Position numbers and translations under genes: made by a program. Of a stretch of 64,000 nucleotides of DNA, positions 1-11,573 are shown piece by piece. The stretch is from NCBI GenBank assembly GCA_016584495.1, contig WAID01000003.1:5226501-5290500 (forward strand). Direction: 5' to 3'. Every line of letters starts with the position of its first letter. Position 1 is the first letter of the stretch. Source of the DNA: Celoporthe dispersa. Taxonomy: Eukaryota; Ascomycota; Sordariomycetes; Diaporthales; Cryphonectriaceae. Below the pieces are notes generated by a model, which made no database searches, was not told where the DNA came from, and saw only the letters and a program-made list of their open reading frames with translations.

Positions 1-1454
1 AGCGCGAGATGTACGAGCACAGCGTCACCGAGAGCTTCCGGAACAAGTACCACAAGGTGCAGGAGCTGCGGGAGCGCGTGGCGGGCGGCGACGTCGAGGC
101 CGAGGACGAGTGGATGGCGGCGGCGCAGGACCTGGTGGACGACTTCCGATCCTTCAAGGAGTTCTACCCGTGGGACAAGTACCTCAACTTTATGGGCTAC
201 GGGTCCTTCTTCAAGGAGAACGAGAAGAGGGCCGCGGCAAGGCAGCCTACCGAGGACGGCCGAGGCGAGCGCGCGGGAACGGCCGCGCCGGGGGCCAACA
301 GAGAGCTCGCTGCGATAGCCGAGCGGCTGCAGCAGAGTACGCCCCGCCCTAGACCCCGGGGAGACATCTCAAAACGTGTGCGGTAGCGGCTAATGGTTTC
401 CCTCCCTTAAAAAAAATTATAGATCTCGCCCCTCCCGGAGAAGACGACAGCGGCCCGGAGCCCGTCCTCCGGCGCCACGAGCACCGCGGTATCCCCTTCG
501 ACCAGTGGCTCGACCTGTTCCTCGAGTACGCCATCAGCCTAGCCCGCAGGCAGCAGGCACAGGAGGCCTACGTCGTGTGCCAGTCGGCCCGCGACTCGAT
601 CGTGTACAAGTCCAGCGACAACACCTTCCCTCATCCACGTGGCATGGGCGGCGTGCGCGGTGCACGCGGCCGACGAGGAGACGTGCGTGGCAGTGGCGCG
701 CTTCTTCATGCGGTCCTGCCACGCCGCAACAGACAGCTACCGGGTCTTCAGCGCGCTCTGCCGGGTGTGCCAGTCGCCCGTGAGCTGGTACGCCTCGGGC
801 CCGGCGCAGAAGTACATCCTCCGGCAGATCAAGGCCATGGACCGGACCCTCCTGCCGACGGACCTCGCGCAGAAGGCCATGGGCGCGTGGGACACGGCGG
901 TGCCGCGCGAGGAGGCCCTGGGCCCGCGCCACGAGGCCCTCGACGTCACGCTGCTGATGCTGTACGGGCACATCCTCCTCACGTCGACGAGCTACACCTA
1001 CGCGCTCAACTACTTCCTGCGCGCCGCGGCCCTCGACCCGGCCAACCCCATGGTCAACCTCTCCGTGGGCACCGCCTACGTGCACTACGCCATGAAGCGC
1101 CAGGCCGAGAACAGGCAGTTCATCATCGCCCAGGGCATGCACTACATGTTCGAGTACTACCGCGCCCGCGCCCGCGCCGCCGACGTCGTCGAGAGGCTCG
1201 AGGCGCACTACAACGTCGCGCGGTGCTACCACCTGCTCGGCATCTACCACCTCGCGGCCCAGTTCTACGCCCGCGCGCTGGGCGAGGCCAGGGGCCACAC
1301 GAGGCGCATGGAGGAGGACGAGGAGAAGGGGGCCGGGGGCCTGCTGCTACGGGAGTTTGTCTACGAGAGCGCTGTGAACCTGCGGACCTTTGCGCTGACG
1401 AATGGGGATTATGACGGGGCGAGGGCGCTGACGGAGACGTGGCTGGTCCTGTGA
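1..1454 (+). CDS. sfc4: TFIIIC subunit tau131/Sfc4-like (TPR protein), 5' end outside window
   Basis: C-terminal part of the TPR subunit of RNA polymerase III factor TFIIIC, which bridges promoter-bound TFIIIC to TFIIIB in the nucleus. The frame is open from the window edge, so the start lies upstream. Seen: an intron at 337-422, then exons reading an SLARRQQAQEAY helix and a long helical repeat region (ILRQIKAMDR, YALNYFLRAAALDPANP, AHYNVARCYHLLGIYHLAAQFY) typical of the last TPRs of Sfc4/GTF3C3. It ends with ALTNGDYDGARALTETWLVL and a stop. Odd: the frame breaks at about 628-630, where one extra C in CCC shifts the reading; dropping it restores a continuous protein. The family assignment rests on the TPR layout and recognisable C-terminal blocks and is inferred by eye. 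Confidence 0.8.
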
Positions 1455-2228
1455 GGAGGAGGAGGAGGAGGAGGAGGAAGAGAGTTGGGAGTTGGACCGC
1501 ACTGGCTAGCCTGACCTGAGGGAGAGCCGAAACCCGATGAAGGTGGCTATAGAGCCCCTCTGGGCGGCGACTCGAACGAGCTACAACCCCGGCGGCAAGG
1601 GAACAAGAGACTGGCCGTGTTGTACGGCCTCTATAGTCACCACGGACCCCGTCCACAATCCCGATGGAGGTGGGGCCGGCTCTCTCGATCATGGTTCAGG
1701 TGTACAATGAACACCATGAATGAGACCACCTGCATTTTAAGGAACAGGTCACTAGGAGCATATATGCCTGGCATTTCTGCCTGGCACTGCTGTCTCGTCA
1801 TCGGTTGGTAGATTTGGCTGCGTGTATGCGTACGTCTTGGTACGCATCGCTGTTCTCAAGATAGAAAAAAAAGGGTCAAATTAAAAATGATAATAATAAT
1901 AATAATAATAAGTAAATGTATGCACTACTAACTGCTACCATGAATGTCTGCTGGATTTCGGATTCTGGAGTTAAACGGAGATGTCTGGCCAGGAACCGGC
2001 CGGATTAGGTTATTTGTGTGCCTGGCGGGGTTCCGCGCGGCATTCCTCCGAAATCATGCACACACCATCACGAGTTAGGAGCTGCTCCTGCCTTCTCGAG
2101 ACACGTCGAGGATAATTATTCCTGGCATACTACACCCTCTCATGACTGAGCGGGACAGGCTGGACAGATATATAACACTAGAGAACGTGGTTTGGATTCG
2201 ATCTCGCTCTCACTACTACGAACTATCG

Positions 2229-2268
<40 letters not shown>

Positions 2269-2312
2269 AGAAGAAAAGACGACAAGACAAACAAATCATC
2301 ATCATCATCATC
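1455..2312 (+). other. Intergenic: 3' flank of sfc4 and 5' leader of the reductase gene
   Basis: No credible gene is seen. It holds a GGA repeat just after the stop, a (TAA)n tract near 1890-1912 and, next to the following start codon, a (TC)n-(AC)n tract and an ATC repeat. Small ORFs here lack codon bias and are not supported. Confidence 0.6.
2223..2269 (+). repeat. Compound (TC)n-(AC)n microsatellite in a 5' leader
   Basis: A pure CT dinucleotide tract runs straight into an AC tract about 45 bases before the ATG of the reductase gene. Pyrimidine-rich leaders are common at fungal promoters; the tract is probably untranslated. Confidence 0.85.
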
Positions 2313-3388
2313 ATGTCTTCTCCCACGCAGAACCAAGCAGCATGGCTCACCGGGCCCAGCGCCCACCCTTACGTGATCAAGGAATCGCCCATGCCCGTCG
2401 CTGAGGGTGACGAGGTCGTCTTCCGCGTGCACGCCACAGGCATCAACATCGTAGACTACGCCGTCCAGGCCCGCGGGATCCTCCTCAAGCCGGAGGACTA
2501 CCCTACCATCTCCGGGGTGGACGTGGCAGGCGTCGTCACCGAGGTCGGGCCACAGAACACCCGCTTCTCCAGGGGCGACCGCGTCGTCGCCTCCGTCTCG
2601 GCGGCGACCCTCAAGGGCGCCAAGTACGGGGCCTTCCAGCTGTACACCACGGCCGTCGAGCCGTTCGTGGCCAAGATCCCGGACCACGTGGCCTTCACGG
2701 AGGCGGCGGTGCTGCCCCTGCCCTTCACCACGGCCCTGTACTCGCTGTTCATGAAGGAGACCCTCGCGCTCGACTACCCACGGGCAGGGACGGAGGCGAA
2801 CAGCAGGGGCAAGACGCTGGTGGTGTGGGGCGGCAGCTCCGCCGTGGGCATGTGCGCCGTGCAGATGGCCAAGGCGGCCGGGTACCTGGTGGCGGCCACG
2901 GCGAGCGCGCACAACTTTGGGGCGCTGAGGGAGATCGGCGCGGACTACACCTTCGACTACCACGACGAGGACGTGGTGGACAAGATCGCGGCGGCGCTGG
3001 AGGGCAAGGGCGCGTCCGCGGGGGCCTTTGCGGCCATGCTGGGCTTCGACCCCGCCGCGATGCCCGCCTCCCTCGCCAGGATCGCCGGGCTGGTGGACAG
3101 GCTGGGGGCAGGAAGCACCTCGCGACGGTGATCCCGCCCGGGATGCTGCCGCCGCTGAGCCTCCCCGCGGGCGTGGACATGAGCTCCAACCTGTGCCTGG
3201 AGGTCAAGACGGACCCGTGCGGGAGGGCCGTGTGGGTGGACTGGCTCGCGGGGGCGCTGGCGGACGGGAGCATGAAGGCCAAGCCGGATGCTGAGGTGGT
3301 CGGCAGGGGGCTCGAGAGTGTGCAGAAGGCTGTTGACCTGGTGGCTAAGGGAGTCAGTGCTAAGAAGCTGGTCGTGGACCTGTCTTGA
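2313..3388 (+). CDS. Medium-chain reductase, quinone/trans-enoyl reductase-like (ToxD-type)
   Basis: NAD(P)H-dependent oxidoreductase of the zinc-independent MDR superfamily, about 358 residues, a normal length. The start ATG is followed by SSPTQNQAAWL. Seen: N-terminal GroES-like domain (VHATGINIVDYAVQARG, SGVDVAGVVTEVG) and a Rossmann nucleotide-binding segment (VVWGGSSAVGMCAVQMAKAAG) near residues 170-190. The catalytic zinc ligands of alcohol dehydrogenases are absent. The C-terminus (WVDWLAGALADGSM to KKLVVDLS) is typical of fungal ToxD/enoyl-reductase-like proteins, many of which have no defined substrate. No secondary-metabolite core gene lies nearby, so a polyketide role is not supported. 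Odd: the frame changes at the G5 run 3104-3108, where one G seems missing. No introns seen. Confidence 0.8.
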
Positions 3389-4059
3389 GGGGGGGCAAGC
3401 CTGGGGCTTGGCTCCTTGGTGGTGGGATGTAGTGTTAGTATCGGTACTGTACGTGCTGGTGTAGCAGAAGCGTGCCACCACACAAGCTGCAGAAGAAGCG
3501 ATGGGTGAGGAGGGAGAAACTGGTAGAAGTTTCGAGTATGCAAGGGAAACAAACACCTCCCAAGACAAGGTGGGCTGCACTATGTCATTGCTGGGGTACC
3601 TGCTGCAGTAGGCCTTGACTTGGCGGGGGGCCTGGGCGGGGGGTTTCAGGGGGTCCCTGGAGCTCCCCTGCCCCGCCCCACCACCACCAGCAGCGAGGGC
3701 GGAGGGCCTCTCACATGTTGAGGCCCTCGAAACAGACAACTACAAGACAACTATCGTCATCTCTTCCCATTCTCAAGTTGCCACCTCCAGCCTGTGCTCC
3801 AGCGACAGTTACATATCCATTTTCATATCTTTTTTTCTTTCTGGTCTGCTCCCTCTGCTTCTTTTTCAGCTCAACCTGGAACCTAGACACGCATCTGTTT
3901 TCTCCTTCTCTCTCTCACACACACACCATCAAATCAAGGCATCATCATTATCATCACCACCATCATCAAAAACCTGAGCAGGAAGGTGCTCTGGTGCTCT
4001 CGAGTCATAAAACTCATCATCTTCACCCCAAGAGACTTGAGAGTTTTGAATTGGTCACC
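3389..4059 (+). other. Intergenic between reductase and GFA gene
   Basis: No gene is supported. It has C/T-rich stretches, poly-T near 3830 and short ATC/CA repeats at 3940-3965 that look like a leader of the next gene. Confidence 0.6.
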
Positions 4060-4938
4060 ATGAGCCTCGACCGCCCACTCCGAGGTTCTTGTGCCTGCCA
4101 CAGGAACCAGTATTTGATCAGGGCTCCTCAGGGTGCTGATGAGATTGCCCAGGTCCTCTTTGGCACAGGTAGCCTCCACAGTATGTCCACCAGATGTCCA
4201 TCCCTCCCCCCCCCCCCCAATATGCATCACTCCAGGTCTTATTTCCCCTGGGTTGGCTGGCTGACCACTTCACGATGAACCACAGGAGCTGCACAGGCCA
4301 GCCCCCTCTCTGCCCACATCCGCATACCCCTGACCTGGTATCACTCTGCCACCTATGCACTGTACCCTGATGAGACAGCTGCTCAGATAAGACGGGTCTA
4401 TGAGAACCCACTGGAGGGCCACTCGAGACGGCAGTTCTGCGGCTTCTGCGGCACACCACTGACCTACTGGTCCGAGGAGCCGCGGGCGGAGGCAGACTAT
4501 ATCCAGGTCACCATGGGCAGCCTGTGCCGCGAGGACCTGTGCGACCTGGAGGACCTGGGCCTGATCCCGGGATCCCCAGCCGAGGGCCACCCTCGATCGC
4601 CTGCGCGTGGCGACGGAACGGCGGAGGCTCCTGCCGCTGCCGCTGCGCTCTCCGCGGCCCAGTCTGCCCTGCAGCCTGCTGGGGGCCGTGAGACGACCAG
4701 CATCCCGTGGTTCGACAGCATCGTGGAGGGCAGCAGCCTGGGCGGGCGCCTGCGGACCACCAAGGGCACGCGCCGCAGCGGCGACGGCACGACCAGGATC
4801 GAGTTCGAGATCGTCGAGTACAGCGAGGGAGGAGGAGGGACCGAGCACAGCACGCCTGCAGCCGTGGGGGGCGGGAAGAGGAAGCTGGGCGACCGGGACG
4901 ATGTCGACGATAGCCCTATGGAGGGCGTCCGTCAGTGA
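4060..4938 (+). CDS. GFA/CENP-V-type zinc-binding protein
   Basis: Protein of the glutathione-dependent formaldehyde-activating (GFA/CENP-V, Mss4-like fold) family, 253 residues after splicing. Members bind zinc through paired cysteines; most fungal ones have no proven reaction. Seen: the ATG sits in a CACCATGAG context; exon 1 carries the first cysteine motif (GSCACHRNQ). A 117-nt intron at 4169-4285 rejoins frame as FGTG-AAQASPLSAHIRIP. Exon 2 holds LTWYHSATYALYPDETA and the second cysteine motif FCGFCGTPLTYW. The tail after residue 160 is low-complexity Ala/Ser/Gly/Arg and ends in acidic and basic clusters (KRKLGDRDD), common in fungal members and possibly nuclear. No frame problem here, unlike most neighbours. 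Other acceptors in the same stretch do not restore frame. Confidence 0.85.
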
Positions 4939-5136
4939 CGGGAACAACACCTACGAGGCCTAGCCGCATGGCGGATGTTTCAAGGGACGGGAGCGATCTA
5001 CTGTAGCCCTACGACGTTTCTACTGGAGGAATCCTGGCCTGATCCAGCTGCACCCATGACCATGCCACAACAGCTATACGAGCCACAGGGAGGGAGAGAG
5101 AGGGCTGAGGGCTGGGGCCTGCTCCTCAGGACTACA

Positions 5137-5170
<34 letters not shown>

Positions 5171-7447
5171 AGACACTGGCATTGGCGGCCAGGAGATCCG
5201 TCTGGTCTACCGCACCACCTATCTGGGAGCGGCAGGCCGGTCTGTAGGGGGCCAGCCAGCATGGGACGAGGTTCCCGGGCGCGGCAACACGCACCTTCGG
5301 CTCGCCTGGGCGGTTGCGCTCGAGATGGGGCCGACGGCGCGGTCCGACCCCAGCACAGAGAGGTTGGTTGGTGGTGGCGAGGCGTGGCGTGGCGTTTCGG
5401 AACTGCTCCCACTACCCAGGGCGTATGAGAGGGTTTATTATTATTTTTTTTATTTTTTTCCTTTCTTTTTTTCTTCAAGTCTTTTCTGTTGAGATCAAAT
5501 GACCTTTCACATGACTTGACGACGAGGCGTTCTTAAAGGAGGGTCGGACAAAAGTTGGGGTGGGTGGGGGCTCAGTAGGGCAGAAGGACGAGGTCAGGGG
5601 TTTAAGATCCAAAAAAGATAAAAAAAAAATCAGTCGATACAACGTATGGTACTGGTAGCGGATGTATACAGTTTCAGCCCTCCTACAATAAGCTTTCTTC
5701 TTTTTTCCTTCTCTTTCTTATTCTTCCTCTCACCAGGCCTCACCGCGCCGGCTTCCGCCAGGAATAAACCTCGCGAGGTGGATCCTGGAAACCCGAAGAG
5801 GTACCGATGGACATGATGCGCCCAGAGGCCAAGGGCCATACAGGACAGGATGAACCGAGGTTGAGCCGCCGGTAGCAAGAGACGGCGGCTCGACGGCCTG
5901 GACAAGGGTGCATGGGTGGATGTGGATGTGCGTGGTGGGATTTATTCTCCTCCTACACAGCAGCATCAGCATGACTCTCAGCCTTTCGGATGACAAGGCC
6001 GAACCGAAGGGCCCGGGGAGGAGGGGCCGGGGACGGGACGGCGCAGCAGGGCCTGGCTTGCCGGGCAAGGGGGACCAGCTGCATAGTAGCTTGTAGCACA
6101 GAAAGTAACCATGTACATATTCTTCCCTACAGGCCCGTTACTACATGAAAAACAAAAATCACACTCTCTTTGATGGAATGGTTGGGCGGGTTTTCCAGGT
6201 CGCGGGCTCAAGGCCACACCTCCGCCTCTGCCGCCTCCTTCTCCTCCTCCTCTTCTTCGTCGTGCTGCCGAGGTTTAGGCGCGGCTTCGGGGACAAGCGC
6301 CGTCAAGCGGGTGGACGGGCCGGGACGCAAGGCACACGATAAGTTGGGGGAGCAAGGAGGAGGAGGAAGGGGGAGGGTATATGTGAAACAAGATGAGCTG
6401 ATAATAACGCAAGAAAAAAAAAGGTCAGACTGTTCTCTGTTTATTTTTTATTTTTCAATCTCTCTCCTCTCATCTATTTTTGTCTTCCTGGGGAAGAAGA
6501 ACAACGTCCCGCTGCCAAGAAGAAGCAAAGAGGTCAAGATTTACTGGTTCGGCTGTACAAGGGTGGGGGGGCGGGAATTATGTATCACAAAAGGTCCTCC
6601 AATGAGACAGATCTAGGAAGAAGAAGAAGAGGAAAAAAGGAAAAGACAACAGAGGTTTGTTTTTCTAGAAACCACAGGTTACATACTTTTGGATATGCCA
6701 CTGCGCTAGGTACCCCGCGTTTTGTGTCTCGAGTGGAGGAAGGTGGGGTGGGGGAGGAGGAAGGTGGCGCAGGGGAAGGAGGCAAGGTAGGTTCTCTCAA
6801 GACGTACCTGCCTTTTGTAACACCCGAGGAGGGAGAAGAGGAGAATGACGGCAGGTACGACCAGAACCAGGTGATAATTCTGCGGCTGGTCATATTCACT
6901 GACCCTTTAGAGTCACAAGAAGAGAATGAAACAAAAAAAAAAAAGAAGGGGGAAAAAAAAAGAAGAAGAAACAGCCAAGAGACAGAGGCAGGAGAGAGGG
7001 CTGGCTATTGCACGCTATGCCCAGGTAGCTCTTCTCGGCCGCCACGGTCCGTCGACGGGAATAGTTCCACCCCCTGGACAATTTAAGTACAACGGGCCCT
7101 GCTGATCTTCCCTTTCCCTTTCTTTTATTTTTTTTTATTCAGTGCCTGAGACTGGTTTTTGTTTTCCTAAACGGCTCGTCTGTATCTGGGAACCCCTCTC
7201 TTGTCTCTCTCTCTCTCTCTCATAGGTGCGTATGTTTTCTGTGCTCACATATATGTTTGTCCCAGGCCAGCCCTGTTCTTGCCTGCACCTCCTGACCAGA
7301 ACACCTCCTCTCTCTCTGTTGTATGATCCTCCCTATATATATTTCTACAAAGAACTCAAATACCGTCTTGTTGTCCTCCTCCTCCTTCAACGCCGGAATT
7401 GTCATCCCTAGTCCTAGACAGACTCCCATCGGTTCACTCCATACACA

Positions 7448-7484
<37 letters not shown>

Positions 7485-7564
7485 ATATACCTATCTGCAC
7501 ATATATATTTTGGCACGACGACACAATATCTGAACCGTCCTGAACAGCAGCTCTAGCACCCACC
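4939..7564 (+). other. 2.6-kb gene-free region
   Basis: No coding region is supported on either strand. ORFs here are built from simple sequence (Lys/Glu or Ser/Pro runs) and do not resemble proteins. Contents: a (CA)n tract near 5141-5170, poly-T at 5435-5475, purine-rich stretches at 6600-6980, CT tracts near 7206-7222 and an (AT)n tract at 7451-7481. The last few hundred bases probably include the promoter and leader of the beta-glucosidase gene. Confidence 0.6.
7451..7481 (+). repeat. (AT)n microsatellite
   Basis: Uninterrupted AT dinucleotides, about 15 copies, some 85 bases before the start of the beta-glucosidase gene. Likely length-variable. Confidence 0.9.
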
Positions 7565-9207
7565 ATGTCCCTACCGTCAGATTTCAAGTGGGGTTTCGCC
7601 ACGGCGTCGTGAGTCTCCTCCCTCTCCCCTCCCCCTCCTTCCTCCTCCTCCCTCCTCCTCTACCCTGACCCCTCCACCATACCCTTCGGCGGTCAGGCCG
7701 TGACCTGACAGGGTACCACCTCCAGCTACCAGGTCGAGGGCTCTCCCGACAAGGACGGCCGTGGCCCCTCGATCTGGGACACCTTCTGCGCGATCCCCGG
7801 CAAGATCGCCGACGGGTCCAGCGGCGCGGTGGCCTGCGACAGCTACAACCGCACGGCCGAGGACATCGCGCTGCTCAAGTCGCTGGGGGCCACCGCCTAC
7901 CGCTTCTCGCTGTCCTGGTCGCGCATCATCCCCCTCGGCGGGCGCAACGACCCCGTCAACCAGAAAGGGCTGGAGCACTACGCCCGCTTCACCGACGACC
8001 TGCTCGCGGCCGGCATCGAGCCCTTCATCACCCTGTACCACTGGGACCTCCCCGACGAGCTGGACCGGCGGTACGGCGGGCTGCTGAGCCGCACCGAGTT
8101 CCCTCTCGACTTTGAGCGGTACGCCCGCGTCGTCTTCGAGGGCATCCCCCGGTGCAAGCACTGGATCACCTTCAACGAGCCGTGGTGCAGCTCCATCCTG
8201 GGCTACTCGACGGGCTACTTCGCCCCCGGCCGCTGCAGCGACCGCACCAAGTCCGCCGAGGGCGACTCGTCGCGCGAGCCGTGGCTGGTCGGGCACAACC
8301 TGCTCGTGGCCCACGGGCGGGCGGTCAAGGCCTACCGCGACGACTTCAAGGCCCGCGACGGCGGCGAGATCGGCATCACCCTCAACGGCGACGCCACCTA
8401 CCCCTGGGACCCGGAGGACCCGGCCGACGTCGAGGCCAGCGACCGCAAGATCGAGTTCGCCATCAGCTGGTTCGCGGACCCCATCTACCTGGGCCACTAC
8501 CCGGAGTCGATGCGCAGGCAGCTCGGCGACAGGCTGCCGGCCTGGACGGACGAGGAGCTGGCGCTGGTCAAGGGCAGCAACGACTTCTACGGCATGAACC
8601 ACTACACGGCCAACTACATCCGCCACAAGACGACCGAGCCCGACCCGGACGACTTCCTGGGCAACCTCGAGACGCTCTTCTACAGCAAGAAGGGCGAGTG
8701 CATCGGGCCCGAGACCCAGAGCTTCTGGCTGCGGCCCAACCCGCGCGGCTTCCGCGAGCTGCTGGTCTGGCTGTCGAGGCGGTACGGCTTCCCCAAGATC
8801 TACGTCACCGAGAACGGCACCAGCCTCAAGGGCGAGAACGACATGCAGCTGGCCCAGATCGTCGAGGACGACTTCCGCGTCGAGTACTTTGACGGGTATG
8901 CCCGCGCCATGGCACAGGCCTCGCAGGAGGACGGCGTGAATGTGCGTGGGTATATGGCCTGGTCGCTGATGGACAACTTTGAGTGGGCTGAGGGTTACGA
9001 GACGAGATGTGAGCCCTTTTTTTTTTTGTTGTTTCTTTCTTCTTCATTCATTTTTTCTCTCTCTCTCTCTCTATGGGTATCCTGGCTGACCTCGGAAACG
9101 CAGTTGGTGTCACGTTTGTGGACTACGAAAACGACCAGAAGCGATACCCCAAGAAGAGCGCCAAGAGCCTCAAGCCGCTGTTTGACAGCCTCATCAAGAA
9201 GAGCTGA
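7565..9207 (+). CDS. Beta-glucosidase, glycoside hydrolase family 1, intracellular
   Basis: GH1 retaining beta-glucosidase hydrolysing cellobiose and other beta-glucosides. Three exons: 7565-7608, 7726-9008 and 9104-9207, giving 476 residues, the usual GH1 length. Seen: the N-terminus FKWGFATAS joins to YQVEGS across intron 1; acid/base motif TFNEPW around residue 175; nucleophile motif YVTENGTS around residue 375; aglycone and glucose-binding segments YHWDLP, YRFSLSWSRI and SLMDNFEWAEGY; C-terminal GVTFVDYENDQKRYPK. No signal peptide is present, so a cytosolic enzyme acting on imported cellobiose is expected, like fungal intracellular BGL1A/Bgl2 proteins (family knowledge). Intron 1 contains a C/T-rich stretch; intron 2 a poly-T and CT tract. 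The frame is intact throughout. Third codon positions are strongly G/C. Confidence 0.93.
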
Positions 9208-10619
9208 CTATATGGCTGGTCCTCCTACCTATGGTCATGGGTCTCCTGGGTCTTTGGGCTCCGGAGGTGAAGAATAAGAGAGGGGCGGCGGGTACTCGGG
9301 GGGGTTTGGTGGTGGTGGTGGTGGAGGAGGAGGAGGAAGACAGAGGAACGTCAACAACCTCTTGTGGGACGTTGAAGGGAACGGACGATAGGACCTTCTT
9401 TTTCCTTTTCTTCCCTTTCTCTTTTTTATCTCTCTTCCTTTTCTTCAGTATATATGTCTATGTGTGTCCTTTTCTTCTTTGAAACTCCGATATGCAATCA
9501 CGGGTTGGGGCTGACATAGATGTGTATTTCGAGGACCAAGACGTGGTCCTGTGTCGATAAAAACTGTCGCTACCCCTAACTGCCGGGCTGCCCGTCTCCC
9601 AGAGGAACGCCTGGTAAATCCCAAGTCATGCTGATCATGAGACTCTTACAATGTGGTTTACCCTAGCGTGGCTCTCTGCTCCTGAAGATGAAGCGTCGTA
9701 CATCCCTTATCATATTACCATACTCTGAGGACCTGCCCCCTTCCCTTTTCGGCGCCCCACTACAGTACATGCAGTTATCCATGCAGCATTACGGTGCGGG
9801 GGATCCTCCAGTTGGGGTAAAAGCCCCACCCACCGTCACCCCCCAAGGGGGCAGCTGCACTTGTGGACATTCATGAGGATTGGGGAATTCCATTCTCCGA
9901 ATTCGATGCTGTAGAACAATGCCATTGCCTTGTTCCATACATACCATGTTCGAATTCATATATCTCGAATGGAGGAGGTTCCGCCCGCGTGCGAAATGAC
10001 AGGCATAAGCAGCAGGGAGGGGGAGGGCAGGGATTGGGCGTGGGGGAAGAAGAATGCGGGGAAGCTTTGAACCCCAAATTATTCGGACCATATCTACTGC
10101 TATTTATTTGATTGTTCAGCATTACCTCAACCACCACCCCTGAAACGGTATTTTTGGGTGGGCAGGAATTGGAGAAGATGTCCGGGGGTAAACAGAGGCG
10201 TCGCCGTTCCTCCCCTGGCCTGCCACCTACAGGTGACCTCGGGGTTTGGGACGTATCGCTGGCAGGTGGTACTTACTAAGTTGACCGCGGCGTTTGGAGC
10301 CTTGCTCCGCCAGACCGGTCATACAACCTCCCTCCCTCTCTCTAGACGACCTGTTGTTACACTGCATGTATTACCGAGAATGGGGAAATAATGCGAGCTG
10401 GTTGGTTTGAGCTCTTGCAACATCTCGTACTGTCTTGTGAGCTCGTCGGAGTGAGACCCGTCAGCTGAGGCCAACATCGACACTAACATTCGTCGTCGTC
10501 CTCCTCCTCCTCGACTCAACAGTATTCCCCAGCCCTGGGCGACGACGTCCAGCTGTCCTGAGCAGCTAGCTCGTCTCTTACAGTCAGGAGACCCATCACG
10601 TATTCAAGGTGAATTAACA
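9208..10619 (+). other. Intergenic between beta-glucosidase and AMP-ligase genes
   Basis: No gene is supported. A GGT/GGA purine tract (about 9300-9340) and a T-rich block (9390-9480) follow the upstream gene and look like its 3' flank. The rest is unique sequence with scattered stops. Confidence 0.6.
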
Positions 10620-11542
10620 ATGTCAGGCCCTACATCTCGCCTGAGAAATGTTCTCGGGCACCTGTGGTCCTCCTCCTCCTCCTCCTCATCACCACCACCA
10701 ACCACCTCCGCCAGGGCAGGACAGACATACTCCCACAACCACAACTTCCACACCCTCTCCCCGACCTCCTTTCTGCCCCGCGCCGCAGCTATCGAGCCCC
10801 GCGCCGAGGCCATCGTCCATGTCACCACCAACGGCGCCACCCTCCGCCGCACCTACGAGGAGTTTGCCGACCGCGCCCGCGGCCTCGCGTACTACCTCAA
10901 GACCCACGGCTACAAGAGGGTCGGCGTGCTCATGACAAACACCCCGGCCTTTCTCGAGAGCGTTTACGGCGTGGCCGCGGGTGGGGCTGTCCTCGTCCCG
11001 GTCAACTATCGCCTCAAGGAGGACGACATCAGCTACATCTTTGACTTTGCAGAGGTGGACATCATCCTTGCCGACTGGGAGTTTGAAGGGCTGCTCGGGT
11101 CCTTCAGGAGGGCGAGGCCAGGCGTGAAGATCGTCGTGGACACGGTCAGTCTCTGGTGCTGGATCGATCGATCGATACACGGCGTGCTGGTGACCACAGG
11201 CGGGACTGCGCCGGCCGGCTGACCACCGCCTGTACAGGATACCGACGCCACAGAAGGCGAGCTCTGCGGGCCCTTTGACGAGATCATCCTGGAAGGCCTG
11301 ACCTACGACCGAGATGCCGGGGCCAGAGGCTGGGCGGGCCTCGAGGTGCAGGCCGAGGACGAGGACGACATGCTGGCGATCCCCTTCACCTCCGGCACGA
11401 CCTCCCGGCCCAAAGGTGTGGTGTTTACCCACCGCGGCGCATACCTGGCCGCCATGGGCAACGTGATCGAGAGCGGGCTCAACACGCGGGAGGGCCGCTG
11501 CAGGTACCTGTGGACCCTGCCCATGTAAGCCGAGGCCAGAGC

Positions 11543-11573
<31 letters not shown>

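Noticed and set aside
534..1298. Long minus-strand ORF opposite the TFIIIC gene
   Set aside because: Val/Ala/Arg/Gly-rich mirror of a GC-rich coding strand; the plus strand has clear TPR family blocks.
2313..3388. Reductase as part of a secondary-metabolite cluster
   Set aside because: ToxD-like reductases occur in such clusters, but no polyketide or peptide synthase, transporter or regulator is adjacent.
7577..8626. 349-codon minus-strand ORF opposite the beta-glucosidase
   Set aside because: Composition is that of an antisense shadow, and it crosses the GH1 active-site coding region and intron 1.
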